A DNA stretch of 6,073 bases from an uncultured Neisseria sp. GTDB taxonomy: Bacteria > Pseudomonadota > Gammaproteobacteria > Burkholderiales > Neisseriaceae. How positions within the stretch are numbered: position 1 is the first letter of the stretch; every line of letters begins with the position of its first letter. The DNA is taken from contig CALFOA010000272.1 of NCBI GenBank assembly GCA_937919795.1, positions 1 through 6,073 of the forward strand, written 5' to 3'. The translations under genes were made by a program, and so were the position numbers. Below the pieces are notes generated by a model that did not search any database, was not told where the DNA came from, and worked only from the letters and a program-made list of their open reading frames with translations. Shown here piece by piece: positions 1 through 5,330 of this stretch.

Positions 1-1112
1 TGCTCATCTTCCACCACCAATAAGCGGCCATCCGGCAATTGCTGCACTGCCGAAGGCTCATATAAGCCTTTAAACGAATTGATGCCGATATTGCGCAATT
101 CCGCTGTTTCCTTGCTGGCCTGCAAAGTCGGCACCACGGTGGGCAGGGTTTTGATGGCGATAAACGACAACACCGATATCAGCAAACCCCAGCGGAACAC
201 GGCATACGACATATTCAAATATTTAAACTGTTTATTGGCCAACAAGCCCAGCCAATACAGCTCTTCGCTCATCTTTTTATACACTTGCTCGCGGTCGGCC
301 ATGATGTCTTGCATCATTTCCCAATAGCGGTCTTTCGAGATTTTTACCCGGTCTTCATAAATCAAAATGTTCGGGGTCTCATCAATGTAGTGCGCTTCCG
401 GCGCCAACACGCGGCTTTTGAAATCGCGGATTTTGGCTTGGCGTTTAAACACATCTTTCAGCCAGTCCACCGTGGCGCGCACTTTGCCCATGCGTTCCGG
501 CGAGGCGGATAATAAAGCAAACACGATAGAAGACGCCGCCGTTGCCATAAAGATACCGGCCGGTATCAAAAACTCGGGTGAAGTCGAGAATATAAACGCG
601 CCGGAAATCATCAAAGCGGAAACGATAAAGCCGTTGAGCGAAATCATGATGTTGGCTTTGGTAGCCGCCAGCGCCAGCAATTCCATTTCGGTACGGAAGG
701 CATTGCGGAACATGGTTTCCACGCCTTTGGCGGTACCGATGGCCACGGTTTCTTCCCTAGCCGCTTGCTGAGGCGCCTGCTGCGATTTCCGTTTCGCCTT
801 TTTGCCGTTTTTTTCTTTTTTCGGTTTCACTGCTGCCGCTATCGCTTCGGCGGGACGGTCTTCAGCCAGCTCTTCTGTTTCTGTTTCTGTTTCTGTTTCC
901 GTGTTATCGCGTTCCGGCTGTGGGCGGTTTGCTTCCACTTCCAAGCGTTCGCCTTCTTCATCCGGCAGGCCGGTTAGCACGATTTCCGGCCGCAACCGCG
1001 GTACCGTGTGTTGCGGCGGCTGGGCCGGAGCAACGGATGGCTGCTGCGGCTGAGTGTGATTATTGGGCTCTGTCTGGTTAGGGGAATTTTTGTTATCAAA
1101 TTCGGATGTCAT
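1..1112 (-). CDS. DUF5706/Pycsar-effector-like membrane protein with extra C-terminal domain (3' end outside window)
   Basis: Open frame of 370 codons from ATG 1112-1110 to the left edge, with no stop. The start is set by AGGAA (1124-1120) 7 nt upstream. Residues 1-130 look disordered: Gln/Pro-rich at the start, a Thr-Glu repeat at 71-80, then a Lys-rich stretch at 96-109. A membrane domain follows, with hydrophobic segments near 155-175, 181-203 and 303-320. Between the last two is a soluble, largely helical part containing DRYWEMM (261-267), ELYWLG (284-289) and ANKQFKYL (292-299), then SYAVFRWGLL. The AATKAN motif before the first helix and the 'LYxLGxLxxKxxxLxxxYxxF' pattern before the last one resemble DUF5706, the family of the Pycsar effector PycTM; I judged this by eye. 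After the third helix the protein continues (322-370) with YEPSAVQQLPDGRLLVVEDE, which looks like the opening strands of a beta-rich, possibly propeller domain. PycTM proteins are thought to damage the inner membrane when bound to cCMP or cUMP. No cyclase is visible upstream, so a defence role is unproven. Fold family moderately sure, function unsure. Confidence -1.
   Translation of the reverse strand, partial: MTSEFDNKNSPNQTEPNNHTQPQQPSVAPAQPPQHTVPRLRPEIVLTGLPDEEGERLEVEANRPQPERDNTETETETETEELAEDRPAEAIAAAVKPKKEKNGKKAKRKSQQAPQQAAREETVAIGTAKGVETMFRNAFRTEMELLALAATKANIMISLNGFIVSALMISGAFIFSTSPEFLIPAGIFMATAASSIVFALLSASPERMGKVRATVDWLKDVFKRQAKIRDFKSRVLAPEAHYIDETPNILIYEDRVKISKDRYWEMMQDIMADREQVYKKMSEELYWLGLLANKQFKYLNMSYAVFRWGLLISVLSFIAIKTLPTVVPTLQASKETAELRNIGINSFKGLYEPSAVQQLPDGRLLVVEDE
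873..902 (-). repeat. Hexanucleotide tandem repeat encoding Thr-Glu
   Basis: On the plus strand TTCTGT is repeated four times exactly (873-896), followed by one degenerate copy TTCCGT (897-902). Read on the coding strand this is ACG GAA followed by four ACA GAA units, residues 71-80 of the DUF5706-like protein. Because the unit is six bases, slippage would change the length of the linker by two residues per unit and would not shift the frame. Confidence -1.
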
Positions 1113-1237
1113 TATTATATTCCTGAGTGTATGTTTCATACTTAGGCAAACAGAATTTTAATATGTTTCAATTTTTCGCATTTTTCGTGCAAAAAATACC
1201 ATACAAATAGTCCATAAAACCTAAATAATTTATTTTT

Positions 1238-1281
1238 CCATTTCAAATGGATTTCTTTTATTTAATTAGCATTTAAAATGC
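1238..1281. promoter_or_regulatory. Pair of similar 13-bp dyads, possible operator
   Basis: CCATTT-C-AAATGG (1238-1250) and GCATTT-A-AAATGC (1269-1281) are each perfect 6-1-6 palindromes sharing the core CATTT-N-AAATG. Their centres (1244 and 1275) are 31 bp apart, about three helical turns, so dimers bound there would sit on the same face of the helix. They lie just downstream of the candidate -10 box. No regulator is identified, and AT-rich DNA makes short dyads common, so the operator role is an inference. Confidence -1.
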
Positions 1282-1289
1282 GAGCGCAG

Positions 1290-1295
1290 ATTATA
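1290..1295 (-). promoter_or_regulatory. Candidate -10 box for the DUF5706-like gene
   Basis: The minus strand reads a perfect TATAAT at 1295-1290. At 16-18 bp upstream there is no recognisable -35 (ACAGAT at 17 bp), so the promoter would be weak, activator-dependent or wrongly assigned. If used, it gives a leader of about 170 nt before the ATG at 1112. Confidence -1.
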
Positions 1296-1421
1296 CGGCA
1301 AGCAAAAATTTTATCTGTTTGAGTGTGTTAAACGGTCGATTTATCAAATTTATAGCCACTCAACAAATTGATCATTCAAGATAAATCTTTTAGCTAACCA
1401 AATTTCCCCTCCTTAAAAAAA

Positions 1422-1433
1422 TGCCTGTCTGAA
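1422..1433 (+). repeat. DNA uptake sequence (TGCCTGTCTGAA), plus-strand copy
   Basis: Exact 12-mer, preceded by A as in the other three copies. It forms one arm of the terminator after the ABC transporter gene. In Neisseriaceae such sequences are recognised by the minor pilin ComP during natural transformation. This variant matches, from memory, the dialect of N. wadsworthii-type species. Confidence -1.
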
Positions 1434-1437
1434 AAGT

Positions 1438-1449
1438 TTCAGACAGGCA
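1438..1449 (-). repeat. DNA uptake sequence, minus-strand copy
   Basis: Exact TGCCTGTCTGAA on the minus strand, inverted relative to the copy at 1422-1433 and forming the other terminator arm. Confidence -1.
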
Positions 1450-1473
1450 TTTGGTGATATCGCAATCAAACTT

Positions 1474-3318
1474 TTAATCGGCATGCTCGGCCAAAAAACC
1501 GCCGCTCTGGTGCGCCCATAATTTGGCGTATAAACCGTTTTTCGCCAAGAGTTCGGCATGGCTACCTTCTTCGACAATTCGGCCTTTATCCAGCACAATC
1601 AATCTATCCATCGCCGCGATGGTGGATAAGCGGTGCGCAATCGCAATCACGGTTTTGTTTTCCATCATCTTATCCAGGCTCTCTTGGATGGCGGCTTCCA
1701 CTTCCGAATCCAGCGCGCTGGTGGCTTCGTCGAGCAGCAAAATCGGGGCATCTTTCAGCATCACGCGGGCGATGGCGATGCGTTGACGCTGGCCGCCGGA
1801 AAGTTTTACACCACGCTCGCCGACGTGGGCGTCATAGCCGGTACGACCTTTGGCATCGGAAAGCTGCGGGATAAAGTCGGCGGCTTCGGCACGCTCGGCA
1901 GCCTGTATCATTTCTTGTTCACTCGCATCGGGGCGGCCGTACACGATGTTGTCGCGTACCGAACGGTGCAGCAGGCTGGTGTCTTGGGTCACCAAACCAA
2001 TTTGCGCGCGCAGGCTTTCTTGAGTGATGTCGTTGATGTTCTGGCCGTCGATGCAGATTTTGCCGCTTTGCGGTTCGTAAAAACGCAGCAGTAGGTTCAC
2101 CAAGGTGGACTTGCCCGCGCCGCTGCGGCCGATTAAGCCGACTTTTTCACCCGGCTGGATGGTCAGGTTAAAGCCGTTGAGCAGCGGTTTGCCGGATTCA
2201 TACGAAAAATCAACGTGTTCGAAATTAATCTTACCGTTATCCACTTTCAACGGCAGCGCATTGGGTTTGTCCAAAATGGTTTGTGATTTAGACAAAGTGG
2301 CCATGCCGTCATTCACCGTACCGATGTTTTCAAACAACATCGCCGACTGCCACATGATGTATTGCGACAAACCGTTCAAACGCAGCGCCATGGTGGTGGC
2401 CACCGCCACCGCGCCGACGCCGACCTGGCCGTTCAGCCACAGCCAAATACCCAGCGCGGTGGTGCTCAACACCAGCAGGGCGTTTACCGTGAACGTGCTG
2501 AAATCGAGCAAAGTCGCCAAACGCATCTGCGCGTGTACCGTCTGCATAAACTCCTGCATCGATTCGCGCGCATAACGTGCTTCACGCGCGCCGTGGGAAA
2601 ACAGTTTCACGGTGGTGATGTTGGAATAAGCGTCGGTAATGCGGCCGGTCATCAGCGAACGGGCATCGGCTTGGCGCTGCGCGGTTTTCGCGAGCTTGGG
2701 AATCACCAGCCGCATCACCAAACCAAACAACACAATCCAACCGACAAACGGCAGCACCAGCCAGCCGTCGAGCGATGCCAGAATCACGCCGGTGGTGAGG
2801 AAATACACCAACACATACACCACCATATCGGCGAACGTCATCACCACTTCGCGCACCGCCAATGCGGTTTGCATCACCTTGGCCGATACCCGGCCGGCAA
2901 ATTCGTCCTGATAAAAACTCAGGCTCTGCCCCAGCATCAGGCGGTGGAAATTCCAGCGCAAACGCATCGGAAACACGCCTTGCAGCGTTTGCAAGCGCAC
3001 AGTATTGGTGAAAAAGCGCCAAACAATGAAAAACACCAGCATCAGCGCCATACCGGCCAATGCCACGCCTTTTTCCGCCATCAGCGTATCGGGTGAGTAG
3101 TGGCTCAACCAATCGACCACCTTACCCATAAACTGAAACAGCAGGGCCTCCATGATGCCGATACCGGCCGACAGCACCGCCAAGGCCAAAATCCAGCGGC
3201 GCATCCCTTCGATACTGCTCCAGATAAAGCCCCACAAGCCTTTTTCCGGCGTTTTCGGGGCGGTGTCGGGATAGGGGTCGATGCGCGATTCGAACCAATG
3301 AAATATTTTGTTGAGCAT
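1474..3318 (-). CDS. ABC exporter half-transporter (permease fused to ATPase)
   Basis: The 614-residue protein has the complete layout of a type IV ABC exporter half-molecule that should work as a dimer in the inner membrane, exporting a substrate at the cost of ATP. A soluble N-terminus of about 38 residues is followed by a transmembrane domain (about 40-320) with roughly six hydrophobic segments, near 41-64, 85-103, 155-178, 184-206, 272-295 and 297-316. The nucleotide-binding domain runs from about 363 to 600. It has Walker A GRSGAGKST (397-405), Q-loop Q445, signature LSGGQ (506-510), Walker B ILLLD (526-530) with catalytic E531, D-loop SALD (534-537) and switch H562. All key residues are intact, so it should be active. 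Start ATG 3318-3316 has only a weak purine-rich site (AAGAAG) upstream. The substrate cannot be read from the sequence; MsbA-like lipid or multidrug export are both possible. Family certain, substrate unknown. Confidence -1.
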   Translation of the reverse strand: MLNKIFHWFESRIDPYPDTAPKTPEKGLWGFIWSSIEGMRRWILALAVLSAGIGIMEALLFQFMGKVVDWLSHYSPDTLMAEKGVALAGMALMLVFFIVWRFFTNTVRLQTLQGVFPMRLRWNFHRLMLGQSLSFYQDEFAGRVSAKVMQTALAVREVVMTFADMVVYVLVYFLTTGVILASLDGWLVLPFVGWIVLFGLVMRLVIPKLAKTAQRQADARSLMTGRITDAYSNITTVKLFSHGAREARYARESMQEFMQTVHAQMRLATLLDFSTFTVNALLVLSTTALGIWLWLNGQVGVGAVAVATTMALRLNGLSQYIMWQSAMLFENIGTVNDGMATLSKSQTILDKPNALPLKVDNGKINFEHVDFSYESGKPLLNGFNLTIQPGEKVGLIGRSGAGKSTLVNLLLRFYEPQSGKICIDGQNINDITQESLRAQIGLVTQDTSLLHRSVRDNIVYGRPDASEQEMIQAAERAEAADFIPQLSDAKGRTGYDAHVGERGVKLSGGQRQRIAIARVMLKDAPILLLDEATSALDSEVEAAIQESLDKMMENKTVIAIAHRLSTIAAMDRLIVLDKGRIVEEGSHAELLAKNGLYAKLWAHQSGGFLAEHAD

Positions 3319-3342
3319 CGTTATTCTTCTTCAATCAATAAC

Positions 3343-3367
3343 AGCCTGCCGCAAAATTGCGCAGGCT
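3343..3367. other. Hairpin in the leader of the ABC transporter gene
   Basis: AGCCTGC (3343-3349) pairs with GCAGGCT (3361-3367). With one bulged base the stem can extend by a few more pairs into the GCAA/TTGC interior. It lies 25 bp before the ABC start codon. On the minus strand it is followed by GTTATTG and not a U-run, so it is a poor intrinsic terminator. It may be a leader structure or a weak terminator of the ruvA unit. I see no confident promoter in the 184-bp gap 3319-3502. Confidence -1.
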
Positions 3368-3489
3368 TTGAAAATATTCAGATTTTACAGGGAAAAGCGC
3401 CTCAAAAAAAGCGAAGAGCGGGAAGACTCTGTTTGATTTTGGGAAAGTCAGGTTAAATCTTAGCCGTGCAAAATAACGGTATCTTGTTT

Positions 3490-3501
3490 TTCAGACAGGC
3501 A
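3490..3501 (-). repeat. DNA uptake sequence, single copy after the DUF805-like gene
   Basis: Exact TGCCTGTCTGAA on the minus strand, one base after the stop codon of the gene at 4033-3503 (coding strand TAA-A-TGCCTG). No inverted partner is nearby, so it does not form a terminator. Confidence -1.
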
Positions 3502-3502
3502 T

Positions 3503-4033
3503 TTACCACATTTTCCACAACCACAAAAACACCCAAAGATAAACTACTGCCGCAGCCGCTGCGCATATCAGTTCCCCATAGCCGGCCGGTGGATTGGGGT
3601 AACCACTTAAGTTCGACTCCCGAACAGACGGCAGCACCATACCATAAGCAAACTGCAACACCACAGCCAACAGCAATACCGGCATCAGCGAAGGAACCAG
3701 CGCCGAAGCCACCGCCAATACCATTGCAGACCGATAAACCAACCGGGCAACAGGCCAGCCTTGCGCCGCATCATTACAGCGTTTCAGCAATTGCCGATAT
3801 TGGTAATACACCAAGCCATAAGCGAAAAAACCGAACGCAATCCCGCCCTTGCCCAAATGCGGTGAGGTACTGCCAACTTCTACTTGAACAAGGGCTTCGA
3901 TAAACCAGCCGGCAAACCAACTGAATGCCAGCGTCAGCAAGGCTGAGGGCAGGCAGTAGGCTGCAAAACGGCTGCGCCCCAGCCTGCGTTTATCGAACGG
4001 ATCCGCTTGGGAAGAATATTCGATATAAGGCAT
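3503..4033 (-). CDS. Small multi-span membrane protein, DUF805-like
   Basis: The 176-residue protein has a short soluble N-terminus, then about four hydrophobic segments near 25-48, 62-80, 103-133 and 152-174, so it should sit in the inner membrane. RRLGRSRFAAYCLP (16-29), just before the first helix, and KRCNDAAQGWP (84-94) between helices recall the DUF805 pattern (a G-R-x-S/x-R entry to helix one, and an R-x-x-D-x-x-x-x-GW loop). The match is by eye and imperfect. DUF805 proteins have no established function. The ATG (4033-4031) is 12 bp after the ruvA stop and has no good Shine-Dalgarno site, which suggests translational coupling to ruvA in one transcript. Nothing indicates a functional link to recombination. 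It is surely a real gene given its coherent helices, position and absence of competing frames; family assignment is tentative. Confidence -1.
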   Translation of the reverse strand: MPYIEYSSQADPFDKRRLGRSRFAAYCLPSALLTLAFSWFAGWFIEALVQVEVGSTSPHLGKGGIAFGFFAYGLVYYQYRQLLKRCNDAAQGWPVARLVYRSAMVLAVASALVPSLMPVLLLAVVLQFAYGMVLPSVRESNLSGYPNPPAGYGELICAAAAAVVYLWVFLWLWKMW

Positions 4034-4045
4034 GGTGATACCGTT

Positions 4046-4627
4046 TTATTTCAACAAATTCTTCAAAGCCAACCGCACCCCTTCGCTCACATCGGTACCG
4101 GCCGGAATTCCTTTCACTGCCGCTTTCGCCTCGCGTTCGTTATAACCCAGCGCAAGCAAAGTGTGCACCACATCTTCGCTCTCATCCGCTACCGCAGCCG
4201 GGGCAAACAAGCCGCCGCCGTTTTCGGCCACCAGTTTGCCGCGTAACTCCAGAATCATGCGCTCGGCGGTTTTCTTGCCGATACCGGGGGCAGACGACAA
4301 TCGCTTCACATCTTCTTCCGCCACCGCCTGCGCCAGTTCGTCGGCATTCATTGCACTCAAAATGCCCAACGCAGTTTTGGCGCCGATGCCGCTCACCTTC
4401 ACCAATTGGCGGAAAGTCGCCCGCTCGGCGGCGCTGGCAAAACCAAACAACAAATGCGCGTCTTCGCGTACCACCAATTGGGTGTACAACTGCACCTGTT
4501 CGTTTAACGGCGGCAGGGCGTAGAAAGTCTGCATCGACACATCCACTTCATAGCCCACGCCGTTTACGTCTATCACGATTTGCGGCGGGTGTTTTTCCAC
4601 CAGTTTGCCGGTGAGTCTGCTGATCAT
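4046..4627 (-). CDS. ruvA: Holliday junction branch migration protein RuvA
   Basis: RuvA binds four-way DNA junctions as a tetramer and loads the RuvB helicase rings that drive branch migration, before RuvC cuts. The 193-residue length is normal. The N-terminal OB-fold domain (about 1-64) begins [10 protein letters not shown] and contains the acidic pin E55-D56, the residues known from E. coli to sit at the crossover. Domain II carries two helix-hairpin-helix motifs, VSGIGAKTA (78-86) and APGIGKKTA (113-121). After an acidic linker (about 136-152), domain III (about 153-193, [20 protein letters not shown] onward) is the RuvB-contacting part. Start ATG 4627-4625 has AAGGA (4639-4635) 7 nt upstream. 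ruvB and ruvC are not adjacent here, as is usual in Neisseria. All signature motifs are intact; confidence is very high. Confidence -1.
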   Translation of the reverse strand: MISRLTGKLVEKHPPQIVIDVNGVGYEVDVSMQTFYALPPLNEQVQLYTQLVVREDAHLLFGFASAAERATFRQLVKVSGIGAKTALGILSAMNADELAQAVAEEDVKRLSSAPGIGKKTAERMILELRGKLVAENGGGLFAPAAVADESEDVVHTLLALGYNEREAKAAVKGIPAGTDVSEGVRLALKNLLK

Positions 4628-4665
4628 GGAGGCATCCTTGTTTAATATGGTTTCAAAATGCTGCG

Positions 4666-4695
4666 ACTATAGCAAAACAGCCAACGCGCAGGCAA
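4666..4695 (-). promoter_or_regulatory. Candidate sigma-70-type promoter for ruvA
   Basis: On the minus strand, -35 TTGCCT (4695-4690) and -10 TATAGT (4671-4666) are separated by 18 bp. Matches to consensus are four of six and five of six. The predicted start falls near 4659, giving a leader of about 32 nt before ruvA. It lies immediately after the terminator of the upstream gene, which supports a separate ruvA transcript. Confidence -1.
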
Positions 4696-4697
4696 TC

Positions 4698-4731
4698 AAA
4701 AACGGCCTGTGCAGAATACACAGGCCGTTTT
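4698..4731 (-). terminator. Intrinsic terminator of the RlpA-like gene
   Basis: A perfect 13-bp stem, 4731-4719 (AAAACGGCCTGTG on the minus strand) with 4711-4699, has a 7-nt loop and a run of five U (4702-4698) overlapping the end of the stem. It starts 10 bp after the stop codon at 4742. It contains no uptake sequence, unlike the terminator at 1415-1450. Confidence -1.
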
Positions 4732-4741
4732 GCGGTAATAC

Positions 4742-5218
4742 TTAAATCGGGGTTTGGTTCGGTACAATCTGCTCAACGCGTACATTGGCCACGCCGGAGA
4801 AGCCGATTTTATTGGCCGCACCTTTAGACAGATCAATCACGCGATCACCGTGGAACGGGCCGCGGTCGTTGATGCGTACAATCACGCTTTTGCCGTTGGA
4901 AAGGTTGGTGACTTTCGCATAGCTGGGGATGGGCAGGGTTTTGTGGGCGGCGGTAAAGGCGTTCATATCAAAACGCTCGCCGTTTGCGGTTTTACGGCCG
5001 TGGAAACCGGGGCCGTACCAAGATGCTTTGCCTGTTTGGCTAAAAGATTCGACTTGTTTAACGGGATAATAACGTTTGCCGGCTACTTTGTAAGTACTAT
5101 TGGCGGAGCGGCTCAGAGGCTCGGCACGCACCACTGCATCGGCAAAGGCTGAATTTGAAGTCAGTGCTGCCGCAGCAGCAATCATTCCGGTAAATAAAGT
5201 TGTTTTCGCTTTAGTCAA
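4742..5218 (-). CDS. Short secreted RlpA-like protein (double-psi beta-barrel), TTG start
   Basis: RlpA proteins are septal lytic transglycosylases that cleave peptidoglycan glycan strands lacking stem peptides. This 158-residue protein has a signal peptide (basic MTKAK, a hydrophobic alanine-rich core to about 20, likely cleavage after SAFA at 23-26). The double-psi beta-barrel domain (about 62-152) contains [19 protein letters not shown] (63-81), [18 protein letters not shown] (89-106), NDRGPF (117-122) and RVIDLS (126-131). E81 and D118 have the same spacing (37) as the catalytic pair known from Pseudomonas RlpA. There is no lipobox cysteine and no C-terminal SPOR domain, so it should be a soluble periplasmic protein. 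The start is TTG (5218-5216), supported by AGGAA (5229-5225) 6 nt upstream; the next ATG (codon 12) would remove the basic signal-peptide end. Family confident; enzymatic activity inferred. Confidence -1.
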   Translation of the reverse strand: MTKAKTTLFTGMIAAAAALTSNSAFADAVVRAEPLSRSANSTYKVAGKRYYPVKQVESFSQTGKASWYGPGFHGRKTANGERFDMNAFTAAHKTLPIPSYAKVTNLSNGKSVIVRINDRGPFHGDRVIDLSKGAANKIGFSGVANVRVEQIVPNQTPI

Positions 5219-5281
5219 AACAAGTTCCTATTCTTGAGTTTTAAATGTTTTTTTGAAATCTTGAGCTACACAAGAACATTT

Positions 5282-5329
5282 TGCCTGTCTTGATTAGAAA
5301 TCGGTTTTCACCTTGTTTTCAGACAGGCA
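5282..5329. repeat. DNA uptake sequence (5318-5329, minus) with a degenerate inverted partner
   Basis: Exact TGCCTGTCTGAA on the minus strand at 5329-5318, one base after the trmL stop codon. A damaged inverted copy on the plus strand (5282-5293, TGCCTGTCTTGA) matches 10 of 12 bases. The arms can pair over 9 bp (5282-5290 with 5321-5329) around a 30-nt loop, and no U-run follows on the minus strand. It therefore looks like a decayed or weak terminator after trmL, and read-through toward the RlpA-like gene is possible. Confidence -1.
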
Positions 5330-5330
5330 T

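Larger units (their letters stand above)
1113..1420. other. AT-rich intergenic region upstream of the DUF5706-like gene
   Basis: This 308-bp stretch has no convincing reading frame on either strand. It is clearly richer in A and T than the flanking genes. It holds a candidate -10 box on the minus strand (1290-1295) and 13-bp dyads at 1223-1235, 1238-1250, 1269-1281 and 1129-1141 (GTATG-TTT-CATAC). It also holds a 12-bp dyad at 1378-1389 (AAGAT-AA-ATCTT). The Shine-Dalgarno site of the downstream gene is at 1120-1124. A stand-alone AAGGAGG (minus strand, 1414-1408) has no useful start codon after it. The right edge abuts the U-tract of the ABC transporter terminator. It probably serves as promoter and leader for the gene to its left. 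Confidence -1.
1415..1450 (-). terminator. Intrinsic terminator made of two inverted DNA uptake sequences
   Basis: A perfect 14-bp stem (1450-1437 with 1434-1421 on the minus strand) has two unpaired bases between the arms, so in practice the loop is about four bases. It is followed on the minus strand by six U (1420-1415). It begins 23 bp after the ABC transporter stop codon. Each arm contains a full TGCCTGTCTGAA. Inverted DUS pairs acting as terminators are a known Neisseria arrangement. Confidence -1.

Noticed and set aside
79..1053. Several short plus-strand open frames over the left-hand gene.
   Set aside because: They are antisense to a 370-codon minus-strand frame that has a good ribosome site, coherent membrane helices and family-like motifs. 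The plus-strand products (Phe- or Ser-rich runs) reflect the hexamer repeat and codon bias.
1171..1198. AT-rich repeats resembling a short CRISPR-like or iteron array.
   Set aside because: There are only two 8-base copies of ATTTTTCG, with no regular spacers and no associated genes.
1408..1414. A perfect AAGGAGG on the minus strand just after the ABC terminator.
   Set aside because: The only nearby start (TTG) opens a three-codon frame before a stop, and no ATG follows within a useful distance. It is probably chance, although a leader peptide cannot be fully excluded.
2362..3096. A 244-codon open frame on the plus strand, rich in His and Gln.
   Set aside because: It lies fully antisense to the ABC transporter, whose motifs are intact. 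The biased His/Gln composition is typical of a mirror frame in GC-rich coding DNA, and it has no ribosome site or recognisable domain.
2582..3112. A 176-codon minus-strand frame overlapping the ABC transporter in another phase.
   Set aside because: It is an out-of-phase shadow of the membrane-domain coding sequence and has no family resemblance.
3319..3502. Possible promoter for the ABC gene around a TAAAAT on the minus strand.
   Set aside because: No hexamer close to TTGACA exists at 16-18 bp upstream; the preceding bases are a T-run.
5232..5276. Repeated TCTTGAG (5232-5238, 5259-5265) with an inverted CAAGA, considered as an operator for the RlpA-like gene.
   Set aside because: The arms are only 5-7 bp in an AT-rich gap, and no promoter could be placed relative to them.
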